Part shown: one piece after another, positions 1 to 6,308 of the stretch
How positions within the stretch are numbered: position 1 is the stretch's first letter
Layout of the letters: each line of letters opens with the position of its first letter
Assembly: GCA_938073845.1 (NCBI GenBank)
Contig: CALJEO010000050.1
Coordinates: 1 to 7,165 of the forward strand
Direction: 5' to 3'
DNA: 7,165 nucleotides
Origin: an uncultured archaeon
GTDB taxonomy: Archaea; Korarchaeota; Korarchaeia; Korarchaeales; Korarchaeaceae
Position numbers and translations under genes: made by a program
Notes under the pieces: model-generated
What the model was told of the DNA's origin: nothing
What the model saw: the letters and a program-made list of their open reading frames with translations, nothing else
The model's database searches: none

Positions 1-498
1 GGCAAGTTCCACGTGGACGTCTTCTTCAACAAGCTGGAGTTCTGCCACGACGTTCACTTCGGGGAGGAGCCGGGTAAGGGGAGGCTGGAGCTCTCCAAGT
101 ATGTTATAACAGCAACGGATGTAGTGCTCGAGAAGCTCCAGATACACGAGATAAACCCAAAGGATCTGGTCGACCTTATAGTGCTTTTCCTGACCCACGA
201 ACTGGCTGAGGAGGAGGGGCCTAAGAAGATAAACGCTAGGTATATAGCTGAGGTGCTGGCCGACGACTGGGGATTCTGGTACGATTCCGTTGAGAACCTG
301 AGGAAGGTCAAGATGTACGCTGAGCAGATGGTGAGGGAGGGGAGGCTCAGGGAGGAGGAGAGGGACAAGGTAGCTGGGCAGGTGGATGAGCTGCTCAGGA
401 TAATCGAGGAGGAGCCTAAGACGAAGAACTGGATGAAGAGGGCTAAGAAGGGGACCAGCGAGAAGTGGTGGAGAGACGTGGACGAGATAGTGAGATGA
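1..498 (+). CDS. Nucleotidyltransferase-like protein, 5'-truncated by the window
   Basis: The reading frame is open from base 1 with no stop, so the gene begins upstream; a GTG at 13 is only an internal codon. The visible 165 residues begin with a strand-like HVDVFFNKLEFCHDV segment, then GRLELSKYVITATDVVLEKLQIHEINPKD, then an acidic helical part with DDWGFWYD and a lysine-rich tail. From memory of the family, the order VDVF..K.E.CH / RL.L..... / LL..KLQI..IN.KD / DWG.W is typical of uncharacterised proteins with a nucleotidyltransferase fold, where the Asp in VDVF may be one of the metal-binding acidic residues. The GSx-type motif expected before it lies outside the window. Substrate and role are unknown; it could act on a small molecule or be an antitoxin- or toxin-like member. 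It ends 123 bp before the transporter operon, which has its own promoter, so the two are probably transcribed separately. Confidence 0.6.
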   Translation, partial: GKFHVDVFFNKLEFCHDVHFGEEPGKGRLELSKYVITATDVVLEKLQIHEINPKDLVDLIVLFLTHELAEEEGPKKINARYIAEVLADDWGFWYDSVENLRKVKMYAEQMVREGRLREEERDKVAGQVDELLRIIEEEPKTKNWMKRAKKGTSEKWWRDVDEIVR

Positions 499-552
499 AT
501 CTATAAACATTTTAATCCCTAACCTTCCTGTTTAAAATCCAAATATTCTCAA

Positions 553-568
553 AGATGAGGGATCATCT
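553..568. promoter_or_regulatory. Perfect 6-bp inverted repeat upstream of the transporter promoter
   Basis: AGATGA and TCATCT are exact complements separated by GGGA. The centre lies about 24 bp upstream of the TATA box centre at 581-588, where archaeal activators or regulators of the adjacent BRE/TATA often bind. If transcribed it would fold into a 6-bp hairpin with a GNRA-type loop, so it could instead be part of the 3' end of the upstream gene's mRNA. The operator reading is inference. Confidence 0.35.
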
Positions 569-580
569 ATAGGCGCAACG

Positions 581-588
581 TATTTAAG
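581..588 (+). promoter_or_regulatory. TATA box of the ECF transporter operon
   Basis: The sequence TATTTAAG lies about 37 nt (centre to A of ATG) before the ATG at 622, predicting transcription from about 609-612 and a leader of only about 10-13 nt. A weaker TATA-like TTTAAAAT at 531-538 could give a longer leader that would include the inverted repeat at 553-568. Confidence 0.5.
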
Positions 589-609
589 TTAGTTCCCCGG
601 GAGTCAGGC

Positions 610-614
610 AGGTG
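610..614 (+). promoter_or_regulatory. Shine-Dalgarno site of the 69-aa membrane protein gene
   Basis: AGGTG matches part of the AGGAGGTGATC complement of the archaeal 16S 3' end and sits 7 nt before the ATG at 622. This supports that start for a very small gene. Confidence 0.5.
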
Positions 615-621
615 CCGTGTC

Positions 622-831
622 ATGAGTCAGAAGGCGCCGAAAATCCTTCTGTACTATATAGGTATCCTCCTGATAATATCAGGTATCATAGCAATATTGG
701 GACAGATTTACAACATTTACGTGCTTCCCCCTAAAAAGCAGATCTCCCCAGACCTCTTTAACTACACGATCGCGGGCCTACTGATCCTAGGTGCGATCCT
801 AACGATTTGGGGTAGAGTTAAGGGGGTGTAG
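622..831 (+). CDS. Small two-helix membrane protein, first gene of the ECF operon
   Basis: This 69-aa protein has two clear hydrophobic segments, about residues 8-30 and 47-65, joined by a polar loop of about 16 residues containing PPKKQ and ending in DLFNY. The short N-terminus (MSQKAPK) and the C-terminal RVKG are basic, so by the positive-inside rule both ends should be cytoplasmic and the loop external, although the loop also carries two lysines. I do not recognise a family. It has a good AGGTG site 7 nt before its ATG, and its stop lies 2 nt before the next ATG. Size, two helices and position next to the S-like gene recall CbiN, the small accessory subunit of cobalt/nickel ECF transporters. 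No metal-binding residues are visible, so that comparison is by architecture only. It may be a transporter subunit or stabiliser. Confidence 0.75.
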   Translation: MSQKAPKILLYYIGILLIISGIIAILGQIYNIYVLPPKKQISPDLFNYTIAGLLILGAILTIWGRVKGV

Positions 832-833
832 GA

Positions 834-1610
834 ATGGGAAGTGAGGCCTCGGTTCCTGAGAGAAGGGCTCCCGTCTCTTGGATAGCTCTCTACTCAGCTC
901 TACTCGGGGCTACTAGCATAGTGCCGATATTCCCATACGTCGGTGGTGGGGGTTACTGGCCCCTTTCCTTACCGCTAGCAGCCATAGCCCCGTTCATCCT
1001 AGGGCTCCCAGCAGCCACCCTAAGCGCTTTCATCGGCGGACTCATAGGTTGGGTTCTCTCCCCGGCAGCTTACCCGTTGGGCATAGTGGACGTGATACTC
1101 ACGGGCACGATGCCAGCGATAGCAGTTGGCTTGACGATGAATGCAAACAAGAGGAAGTGGTACGTGATACTCCTTCCCCTTTACATAAGTCAGGCTATAA
1201 TAATAAATCTGGTCCCTTACTACATCCCCGGACCTGCTGGTGGATTCGATGCTGCTCCGCAGCCACTCTACTTCCTCCTCTTCCTCCCGACATGGCTTCC
1301 CTGGATAATCGTGCTTCTCACTCCGGTAGGCTTCAGGACCCTACCTAGGCTGATAAGGGAGGGTGTGGGCGCAAAGAGGCTCGTAGCGATGTACTTCACG
1401 CTGCTCATAGGCATGTTCCTCTGGTGGATGCCCTGGGAGTACCCGTACTGGTACGTCTACAAGTACCCGGTGACGCTAACAATAGCTACTGTGAGCGTCT
1501 ACCTGATATGGGTGCCTGTGCTTTGTGTCATAATCACGATAATAGCAATTCCCATAATTGAGGGCCTTAGGAAGAGCGGTCTGCCTAAGGTGGCTGGAGC
1601 GATATGGTAG
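834..1610 (+). CDS. Polytopic membrane protein, probable ECF transporter S (substrate-binding) component
   Basis: The 258-aa product is very hydrophobic, with about seven or eight membrane segments near residues 15-32, 43-57, 58-76, 82-102, 109-128, 146-164, 183-199 and 213-240. Positive residues cluster at 10-11, 105-108, 168-182 and 246-252, consistent with cytoplasmic N- and C-termini. The start WIALYSALLGATSIVPIFPY followed by a glycine-rich GGGGYWPLS and a GLPAATLSAFIGGLIG helix resembles the N-terminal part of S components, as does its position just upstream of A and T genes. It is longer than the usual 180-200 aa S protein. A predicted external loop at about 197-212 is extraordinarily aromatic (nine Trp or Tyr in 16 residues). 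It lacks the N-terminal MHI-type metal motif of CbiM. The cargo cannot be read from sequence. The ATG has GGGGTG at 823-828 upstream. The S assignment rests largely on context. Confidence 0.7.
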   Translation: MGSEASVPERRAPVSWIALYSALLGATSIVPIFPYVGGGGYWPLSLPLAAIAPFILGLPAATLSAFIGGLIGWVLSPAAYPLGIVDVILTGTMPAIAVGLTMNANKRKWYVILLPLYISQAIIINLVPYYIPGPAGGFDAAPQPLYFLLFLPTWLPWIIVLLTPVGFRTLPRLIREGVGAKRLVAMYFTLLIGMFLWWMPWEYPYWYVYKYPVTLTIATVSVYLIWVPVLCVIITIIAIPIIEGLRKSGLPKVAGAIW

Positions 1611-1626
1611 GGGGAAGAGCTCCGTC

Positions 1627-3333
1627 ATGCAGAGGATCATCGAGCTCGAAGAGGTTACTTTCACCTATCCGGATGGTACGGTCGCCCTCAAAAACCTCTC
1701 CTTTTTCCTGAATAAAGGGGAAGTTGCTGCTGTTGTAGGTGAGAACGGGGCCGGTAAGACGACGCTCTGCTACCTCCTCTCGGGAGTCATCCCCCATATC
1801 TACGGGGGCACCATAAGGGGAAGGGTCAGCGTAGCTGGAGTCCAACCGAAGGACCTGACAATGAGGGAGCTATCCAAGAAGGTCTCGATAGTGCTTCAGG
1901 ACCCGGATTCCCAGATATTCTCCCCCACAGTCCTCATGGAAGTCGCCTTCGGTCCCAGCAACCTAGGCCTCAGCAAGGAGGAGATAATGAATAACGTGAG
2001 GTGGGCATTAGAAGTTACTGGACTGAGCGGTCTTGAGGGTAGATCCCCGGATGAACTCTCAGGAGGCCAAAAGCAGAGGCTAGTGCTTGCTTCAGTCCTC
2101 GCAATGAGGTCAGAGGTGCTGGTCCTGGATGAGCCCACATCCCAGCTCGACCCCGTTGGGGTGAGGGAGGTAATGGGGACGCTTAAGGAGCTCAAGGGGA
2201 GGGGAGCGACCATGTTGATAACGACGCATCAGACTGAGGAGATAGCGGAGATAGCTGACAAGGTCATTGTACTGAAGGAGGGGAGGATGCTCGGTATGGG
2301 GAGCCCTGAGGAAGTTTTCTCTGACGTGGAGCTGATGGAGTACGCTGGAGTGAAGCCTCCGGATGTGGCCATCCTCCTCCATAGGCTCAGGAGGGATAAG
2401 GGGATCGAGTTGGGAGAGATCCCGATAAACGAGTTCAAGGCCAAGGAATCCCTGAGCAAGTTACTATCGAGCGGGAGGATCAGGGTATCTGGAAGGGTCA
2501 CCCTGGGATCCAAGCGAGAGGGGAGAGCTTTAATAGAGGTTAGGGATCTTCACTACGAGTACCCAGGTGGAGTGAAAGCCCTAAATGGCGTTAACTTGGA
2601 CGTCAACGAGGGCGATTTCCTCGGGATCATAGGGATGAACGGCTCGGGCAAGACCACCCTCGTCAAGACGATGATAGGCCTGCTGAGGCCACAGGGCGGG
2701 AAGGTGTTATTCAGAGGGGAGGACGTCTCCAAGTTCACCGTGGGTGAGCTAGCTAAGAGGATAGGTTTGATACTCCAGAACCCAGATTACCAGCTCTTCA
2801 CGATCTCAGCGCTGGAGGAGGTCGTGTTCGGCCTGAGGAACATAGGTGTGAAGGGGGAGGAAGCAAGGAGGAGAGCTCTTGAGATACTCGAACTCGTTGG
2901 GTTGAAGGAGAAGGCTGATTACTTCCCATTCAAGCTCAGCTTTGGGGAGAGGAGACTGCTAGCTGCTGCAGCAACACTCGCGCTCGACCCTGAGGTCGTC
3001 ATATTGGATGAGCCCACGACGGCTCAGGACTACAGGGGGAGATATCTCCTAGCTGATCTCGCGAGGGAGCTGCACGCCAGGGGGAAGACGATAATAATGA
3101 TAACTCACGATATGGATCTGATAGCGAGGTATGCAAACAGGGTGGTGGTTATGACCAACGGCAAAATAATACTGGACGACGATCCGCACATCGTCTTCAA
3201 CAGGGTCGGGGAGCTCAGGGAGGCTGGTGTGATGCCACCTCAGATAACAAGGTTAGCCATGTCGCTGAGCGATGTGCCTAACGAGGTGATAAGGGTGGAG
3301 GAGTTCCTCAACCTGTTGGAGGTGGTAGGATGA
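1627..3333 (+). CDS. ECF transporter ATPase, two ATP-binding domains fused in one chain
   Basis: The 568-aa protein powers ECF-type uptake by ATP hydrolysis at the inner face of the membrane. Domain 1 has Walker A GENGAGKTT (38-46), Q-loop Gln91, Q-helix PDSQIF (93-98), signature LSGGQ (144-148), Walker B with Glu169 and switch His201. Domain 2 has GMNGSGKTT (336-344), Gln384, PDYQLF (386-391), a degenerate signature LSFGE (437-441), Walker B with Glu462 and His494. The Q-helix motifs are specific to ECF ATPases (EcfA/CbiO). Each half ends with a related segment, AGVKPPDVAILLHRL (240-254) and AGVMPPQITRLAMSL (533-547). Most bacteria encode the halves as two genes. I chose ATG 1627 because homology begins a few residues later and a GGGGGAAG stretch precedes it; the frame opens further upstream but overlaps the previous gene. 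The stop overlaps the ecfT ATG by 4 nt. Confidence 0.92.
   Translation: MQRIIELEEVTFTYPDGTVALKNLSFFLNKGEVAAVVGENGAGKTTLCYLLSGVIPHIYGGTIRGRVSVAGVQPKDLTMRELSKKVSIVLQDPDSQIFSPTVLMEVAFGPSNLGLSKEEIMNNVRWALEVTGLSGLEGRSPDELSGGQKQRLVLASVLAMRSEVLVLDEPTSQLDPVGVREVMGTLKELKGRGATMLITTHQTEEIAEIADKVIVLKEGRMLGMGSPEEVFSDVELMEYAGVKPPDVAILLHRLRRDKGIELGEIPINEFKAKESLSKLLSSGRIRVSGRVTLGSKREGRALIEVRDLHYEYPGGVKALNGVNLDVNEGDFLGIIGMNGSGKTTLVKTMIGLLRPQGGKVLFRGEDVSKFTVGELAKRIGLILQNPDYQLFTISALEEVVFGLRNIGVKGEEARRRALEILELVGLKEKADYFPFKLSFGERRLLAAAATLALDPEVVILDEPTTAQDYRGRYLLADLARELHARGKTIIMITHDMDLIARYANRVVVMTNGKIILDDDPHIVFNRVGELREAGVMPPQITRLAMSLSDVPNEVIRVEEFLNLLEVVG
3318..3325 (+). promoter_or_regulatory. Strong Shine-Dalgarno site of ecfT
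   Basis: GGAGGTGG inside the last codons of the ATPase gene is a near-full match to the archaeal anti-SD complement, 4 nt before the ATG at 3330. With the ATGA stop/start overlap it indicates translational coupling of the ATPase and EcfT. Confidence 0.6.
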
Positions 3334-4190
3334 CGTTCAAGTACGTGGAGAAGGACACTCTGATGCATAAGCTTCACCCCATAACTAAGGCATCGCTGCT
3401 GCTAGCCGCTCTCCTCCTAGCACTTCTCTACACATACGATTACTCCGTGATACCCCTCCTCATAGTGCTGGCCTTCGAGCTCGTGCTCTGGAGGGTGGCG
3501 GGAATAGAGTTCTGGAGGGTGGCCCTGGTGATAAAGGTACTGATGAGCATCTTCCTGTTCTTCATCATAGTTCAAGGGTTCCTCTATAGGGGAGGGGTCA
3601 CTCCTCTTTTCGCGATAGGTCACTTCAAGCTCTGGGAGAAGGACATAGGTGAGTTCACGCTCGAGGGCCTACTCTACGGAATCTTCATCTCGGTCAAGAT
3701 ACTGACGGTCGTTATAGCCGCTATAATATTCGTGATGACCACATCGATAACGAAGATGTCTGCTCTGGCCCACAATTTGAGGCTCCCTTACAGCTTCTCC
3801 TTCACGCTACTCGCGGGCCTTAGGTTTGCTCCGCTCATATTCAAATCATTTTCGGACATAAAGGACGCTCAGAAGCTGAGGGCATTCGACATAGATAGGA
3901 TGAACATGATAGTAAGGGCGTTCAAGGCGTACGTTCCGATCCTAACCCCGCTAATATTGAACCTGCTCAGGAGGGGGATGGAGCTGCAGATATCGATAGA
4001 ATCGAGGGGGTACGGGGCTACCAAGAACCCAACCCAGCTGGAGGAGATATTTATGAGGCCCAAAGATTACCTCATGCTCATAATGATAGCTGTCGTTTTC
4101 TTCCTCTCCTTATACCTGAACTACACGCTTGCACCAAGCCTCTACTCAGGCTTCCTCGACCACCTCAGGGGGATGCTGGCGAGGGGCTGA
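3330..4190 (+). CDS. ecfT: ECF transporter transmembrane T component
   Basis: The 286-aa protein is the membrane scaffold that links the ATPase to the S component. It opens with the family-typical LMHKLHPITKASLL (11-24), equivalent to the LDPRTKL motif. Hydrophobic helices lie near 21-35, 38-54, 64-83, 111-135 and 245-264. The cytoplasmic coupling-helix region (about 140-235) includes NLRLPYSFSFTLLAGLRFAP and two signature motifs: AQKLRAFD (180-187), where the usual Ala-Arg-Gly reads Leu-Arg-Ala but keeps Arg184, and SIESRGYG (222-229), with Arg226-Gly227. These arginine motifs contact the Q-helix grooves of the ATPases in solved ECF structures. Length and order fit EcfT/CbiQ. CbiQ for metals is in the same family, so the subtype is not settled by this gene alone. 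It overlaps the ATPase gene by 4 nt and ends 1 nt before the aminotransferase start. Confidence 0.92.
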   Translation: MTFKYVEKDTLMHKLHPITKASLLLAALLLALLYTYDYSVIPLLIVLAFELVLWRVAGIEFWRVALVIKVLMSIFLFFIIVQGFLYRGGVTPLFAIGHFKLWEKDIGEFTLEGLLYGIFISVKILTVVIAAIIFVMTTSITKMSALAHNLRLPYSFSFTLLAGLRFAPLIFKSFSDIKDAQKLRAFDIDRMNMIVRAFKAYVPILTPLILNLLRRGMELQISIESRGYGATKNPTQLEEIFMRPKDYLMLIMIAVVFFLSLYLNYTLAPSLYSGFLDHLRGMLARG

Positions 4191-4191
4191 C

Positions 4192-5274
4192 TTGGTCCTC
4201 GATGTAACCGACATATTCAGGATATGCTCCGCGAAGCAGAGGGAAGGGAAAAGGGTCATAAACGCCCATATAGGGACCCCTAGTCACCTACCTCCAGCCA
4301 GTGTCAGGGAGCTGCTGGCGAGGATAGGGGAGGTTGGCTACGCTTATCTACCATTTGAGGGGATGAGAGAGACGAGGGAGAAGATCTCAAGCTTCGCTGA
4401 AAAGTTTCTGGGCAGGGATCTGGATCCTGAGAGGATATTTGTGACTAACGGTGGAGCTCAGGCACTTACATCGGTGCTCATGGTGCTCGGGAGGAGGAGG
4501 GTGCTCCTACCAGCACCGGGCTTCACCCAGTACTTCGATAACGCGAGGCTCATGGGATTGGACTTCAGGACGTACGATCCCACCTCGGGGGACATAGTGA
4601 GCGAGGTCCTCAGCAAGCTGGGGGATGCTGGCGTGGTCCTGATAAATTACCCGAACAACCCAACGGGTTACGTTCAGGATAACGACTCAATTGAGGAGCT
4701 ATGGGAGGAGCTCAGGAGGAGGGGAGTGATACTGGTGAACGATGCCGCTTACTCCCAGATATACTTCGATCTCAAGCCGAGGGTAGCGGGTGACGTGATA
4801 ATAGACACCTTCAGCAAGACCCTCGCTCTCCCGGGCCTTAGGCTGGGCTACGTCTACTGGGGGATAGGGGAGGAGAGGAGGATATTCGATGCAGTCTACG
4901 TAACCTCAGCAGGAGTCTCGGAAGTCTCTCAGCTTCTCCTAAACATGCTGCTGGATGCCCTCTCCGAGGACTACCTCGAGGGGGTGAGGTCCCACTACAG
5001 GAGGAAGAGGGACCTCCTGGTCAAGCTCATGAAGGAGTATGGCTTCTCCTTCCCCGAACCTAAGGGGGCTTTCTACTTGTTCGCCACGCATCCAGAGCTT
5101 GATGATGCTGAGAAGCTCGCTGAGAGGCTCCTGAGGAGGGAGCCTACCGTGGGAGTGGTTCCGGGCAGCGCTTTCATGGGGGATGCCAGGTACTTCAGGC
5201 TGTGCTATAGCCTCCTCGGGGAGGAGACTGAGGAGATGGTGCGCATAATCTTAGAGGAGATCAGGAAAGCCTAG
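4192..5274 (+). CDS. PLP-dependent class I aminotransferase coupled to the transporter
   Basis: A fold-type I aminotransferase of 360 aa, which transfers an amino group between an amino acid and a 2-oxo acid using pyridoxal phosphate in the cytoplasm. Visible landmarks are HIGTP (26-30), AYLPFEGMRETRE (51-63), TNGGAQAL (85-92), NYPNNPTG (152-159) with the PLP-contacting Asn, NDAAY (183-187) with Asp184 and Tyr187, FSKTLALPGLRLGY (207-220) with the Schiff-base Lys209 and phosphate-binding Arg217, and YFRLCYS (334-340) with Arg336 for the substrate carboxylate. All key residues are present, so it should be active. There is no nearby ATG; I chose TTG 4192, 1 nt after the ecfT stop, with the purine-rich GAGGGG (4181-4186) in front. 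A TTG at 4129 would overlap ecfT by 62 nt. The donor is not readable; aspartate-, aromatic- or alanine-type specificity are all possible, and CobD-like or HisC-like roles seem less likely from the N-terminal region. Confidence 0.88.
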   Translation: MVLDVTDIFRICSAKQREGKRVINAHIGTPSHLPPASVRELLARIGEVGYAYLPFEGMRETREKISSFAEKFLGRDLDPERIFVTNGGAQALTSVLMVLGRRRVLLPAPGFTQYFDNARLMGLDFRTYDPTSGDIVSEVLSKLGDAGVVLINYPNNPTGYVQDNDSIEELWEELRRRGVILVNDAAYSQIYFDLKPRVAGDVIIDTFSKTLALPGLRLGYVYWGIGEERRIFDAVYVTSAGVSEVSQLLLNMLLDALSEDYLEGVRSHYRRKRDLLVKLMKEYGFSFPEPKGAFYLFATHPELDDAEKLAERLLRREPTVGVVPGSAFMGDARYFRLCYSLLGEETEEMVRIILEEIRKA

Positions 5275-5726
5275 AGGATCTGTCCCACGGGAAGGTGTAT
5301 AGCTCCTCCCTTGAGCAAGCTCGCTAGCCTCCTCGTGGTTGAGGTCACATCGCTCCTTGAGAGCACCTCATCCAGGGGGAGCCATGAGATATCAGAGGCA
5401 TCGCCCCCTGGCCTCTCCCTCCCCTTAACTGAGCTTCCATCGAAAAGGACGTCCACTATTATATAGTGGTACTTGATGAGATCGCCCTCCCTCACGATTA
5501 CCTGGCTAAGCGCCACCACACCCAGGGGCTCAGCTTCCAGATTCGTCTCCTCTAGGAGCTCCCTCCTTGCAGCCTCCAGTAGGTCCTCTCCAGCCTCTAT
5601 CGCCCCTCCAGGAACGGACCACTTCCCCTGACCCGGAGAGAACCCCCTCCTGATGAGCAGTAACCTCCCGCTCCTTAGCAGGACCGCTCCGACGCCAGCG
5701 ATGGCGTAACGCGGGAACTCTCTCAT
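5271..5726 (-). CDS. Nudix hydrolase
   Basis: A 151-aa single-domain Nudix protein, expected to cleave a nucleoside diphosphate linked to another moiety with Mg2+ or Mn2+ in the cytoplasm. The Nudix box runs from Gly41 to Leu63: Gly41, Glu47, then REllEE (55-60) with the metal-binding glutamates. The near-invariant Gly of the pattern GX5EX7REUXEEXGU is Asn62 here. The preceding GKWSVPGGAIEAGE is typical of ADP-ribose, 8-oxo-dGTP or NADH pyrophosphatase-like members; specificity is not readable. The ATG at 5726 is only about 27 nt from the centre of a TATA box, so the mRNA is probably leaderless. Its stop codon shares the palindrome CTAG (5271-5274) with the convergent aminotransferase stop. 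No link to the transporter is indicated beyond adjacency. Confidence 0.9.
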   Translation of the reverse strand: MREFPRYAIAGVGAVLLRSGRLLLIRRGFSPGQGKWSVPGGAIEAGEDLLEAARRELLEETNLEAEPLGVVALSQVIVREGDLIKYHYIIVDVLFDGSSVKGRERPGGDASDISWLPLDEVLSRSDVTSTTRRLASLLKGGAIHLPVGQIL

Positions 5727-5747
5727 AAGATCGCATGAGCTCTGGAA

Positions 5748-5758
5748 GGATAAAAAGG
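5748..5758 (-). promoter_or_regulatory. TATA box of the Nudix gene (leaderless start)
   Basis: On the minus strand this reads CCTTTTTATCC. Its centre (about 5753) is 27 nt from the A of the ATG at 5726, so transcription should start at or within a base or two of the start codon; no Shine-Dalgarno motif lies in front. Confidence 0.5.
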
Positions 5759-5775
5759 TGGAGGGATAAAAGGGG
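5748..5775 (-). terminator. Possible T-tract terminator of the flavin-reductase-like gene
   Basis: Immediately after the stop at 5778 the minus strand carries two pyrimidine tracts, CCCCTTTTATCC and ACCTTTTTATCC, about 16 nt apart. T-rich tracts terminate archaeal RNA polymerase without a hairpin. The second tract is also the Nudix TATA box, so terminator and promoter appear to overlap. Function is inferred. Confidence 0.35.
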
Positions 5776-5777
5776 TA

Positions 5778-6287
5778 TCAGCCCTCCCTCATGTAAGTCG
5801 GTGCCCTCTCCGGGGAAATCCCCCTCTTCACCCTATGATAGTAGTCATAGGTCATCACATCATCGTCGCTCAGGAGCTCGGCATCGACCAGCTCACCCAC
5901 GAACAGCGTATGGGTTCCTACATCCAGGCTAGCGGTCACAACAGCCTCTAGGTAAGCGACAGACTCCTCCAGGACTATTGGTACACCAGTTTTCCCGATC
6001 TCATGGGAAACTCCCTCGAACTTATCGAAGTTCCTCCCACTGATGAACCCGAACCTCCCTATGAGCGTCATGGGAGCATCCTTCCTCAGGATGGAGACGG
6101 AGAAGGCCCTAGATGAGGTTATGCATTCATGCGTGAGGTTCTCCTTGTTTATGCAAACAGCTATCTTCGGTGGTTCTGAGGTTACCTGAAATACGGTGTT
6201 CGCTACCTGACCGTTAAGCTTACCCCCAATCCTTGAGGAGACTATGTAGACACCGTAGGAGATCTTCCTCAGGGCCTTGGTGTTCAT
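5778..6287 (-). CDS. FMN-binding flavin reductase-like protein
   Basis: The 169-aa product fits the flavin reductase-like, FMN-binding split-barrel family, including the N-terminal module of high-molecular-weight rubredoxin. It begins with ALRKISYGVYIVSS. The FMN region is NGQVANTVFQVTSEPP (25-40), followed by GRFGFISGRNFDKF (78-90), DVGTHTLFVGELVDAE (122-137, with His126) and a tail YYHRVKRGISPERAPTY (149-165). All match the family order and length. It probably transfers electrons from NAD(P)H or a partner redox protein to flavin or another acceptor. There is no rubredoxin domain in the same chain, so the partner is unknown. The frame extends upstream to 6353, but family homology and a TATA box centred 26 nt away point to the ATG at 6287 as a leaderless start. 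Longer versions would overlap the preceding gene. Confidence 0.88.
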   Translation of the reverse strand: MNTKALRKISYGVYIVSSRIGGKLNGQVANTVFQVTSEPPKIAVCINKENLTHECITSSRAFSVSILRKDAPMTLIGRFGFISGRNFDKFEGVSHEIGKTGVPIVLEESVAYLEAVVTASLDVGTHTLFVGELVDAELLSDDDVMTYDYYHRVKRGISPERAPTYMREG

Positions 6288-6308
6288 AAACGGGTACCGG
6301 GAGGAAAG

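Noticed and set aside
499..621. Riboswitch (for example TPP or cobalamin) controlling the transporter
   Set aside because: I found no conserved riboswitch core, and the predicted leader from the best TATA box is only about 10-13 nt.
622..1610. Cobalt or nickel transporter CbiMN
   Set aside because: Order and size are suggestive, but the S-like protein lacks the N-terminal histidine motif of CbiM/NikM and the small protein has no metal-ligand pattern.
1558..1626. Extended N-terminus of the fused ATPase
   Set aside because: The extra 23 residues overlap the S-like gene, show no family similarity, and the ATG at 1627 gives a normal domain start.
5099..5135. C/D box guide RNA suggested by TGATGATG and CTGA motifs
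   Set aside because: The motifs lie inside the aminotransferase coding sequence at codons conserved as acidic helix residues, and the spacing does not fit a guide RNA.
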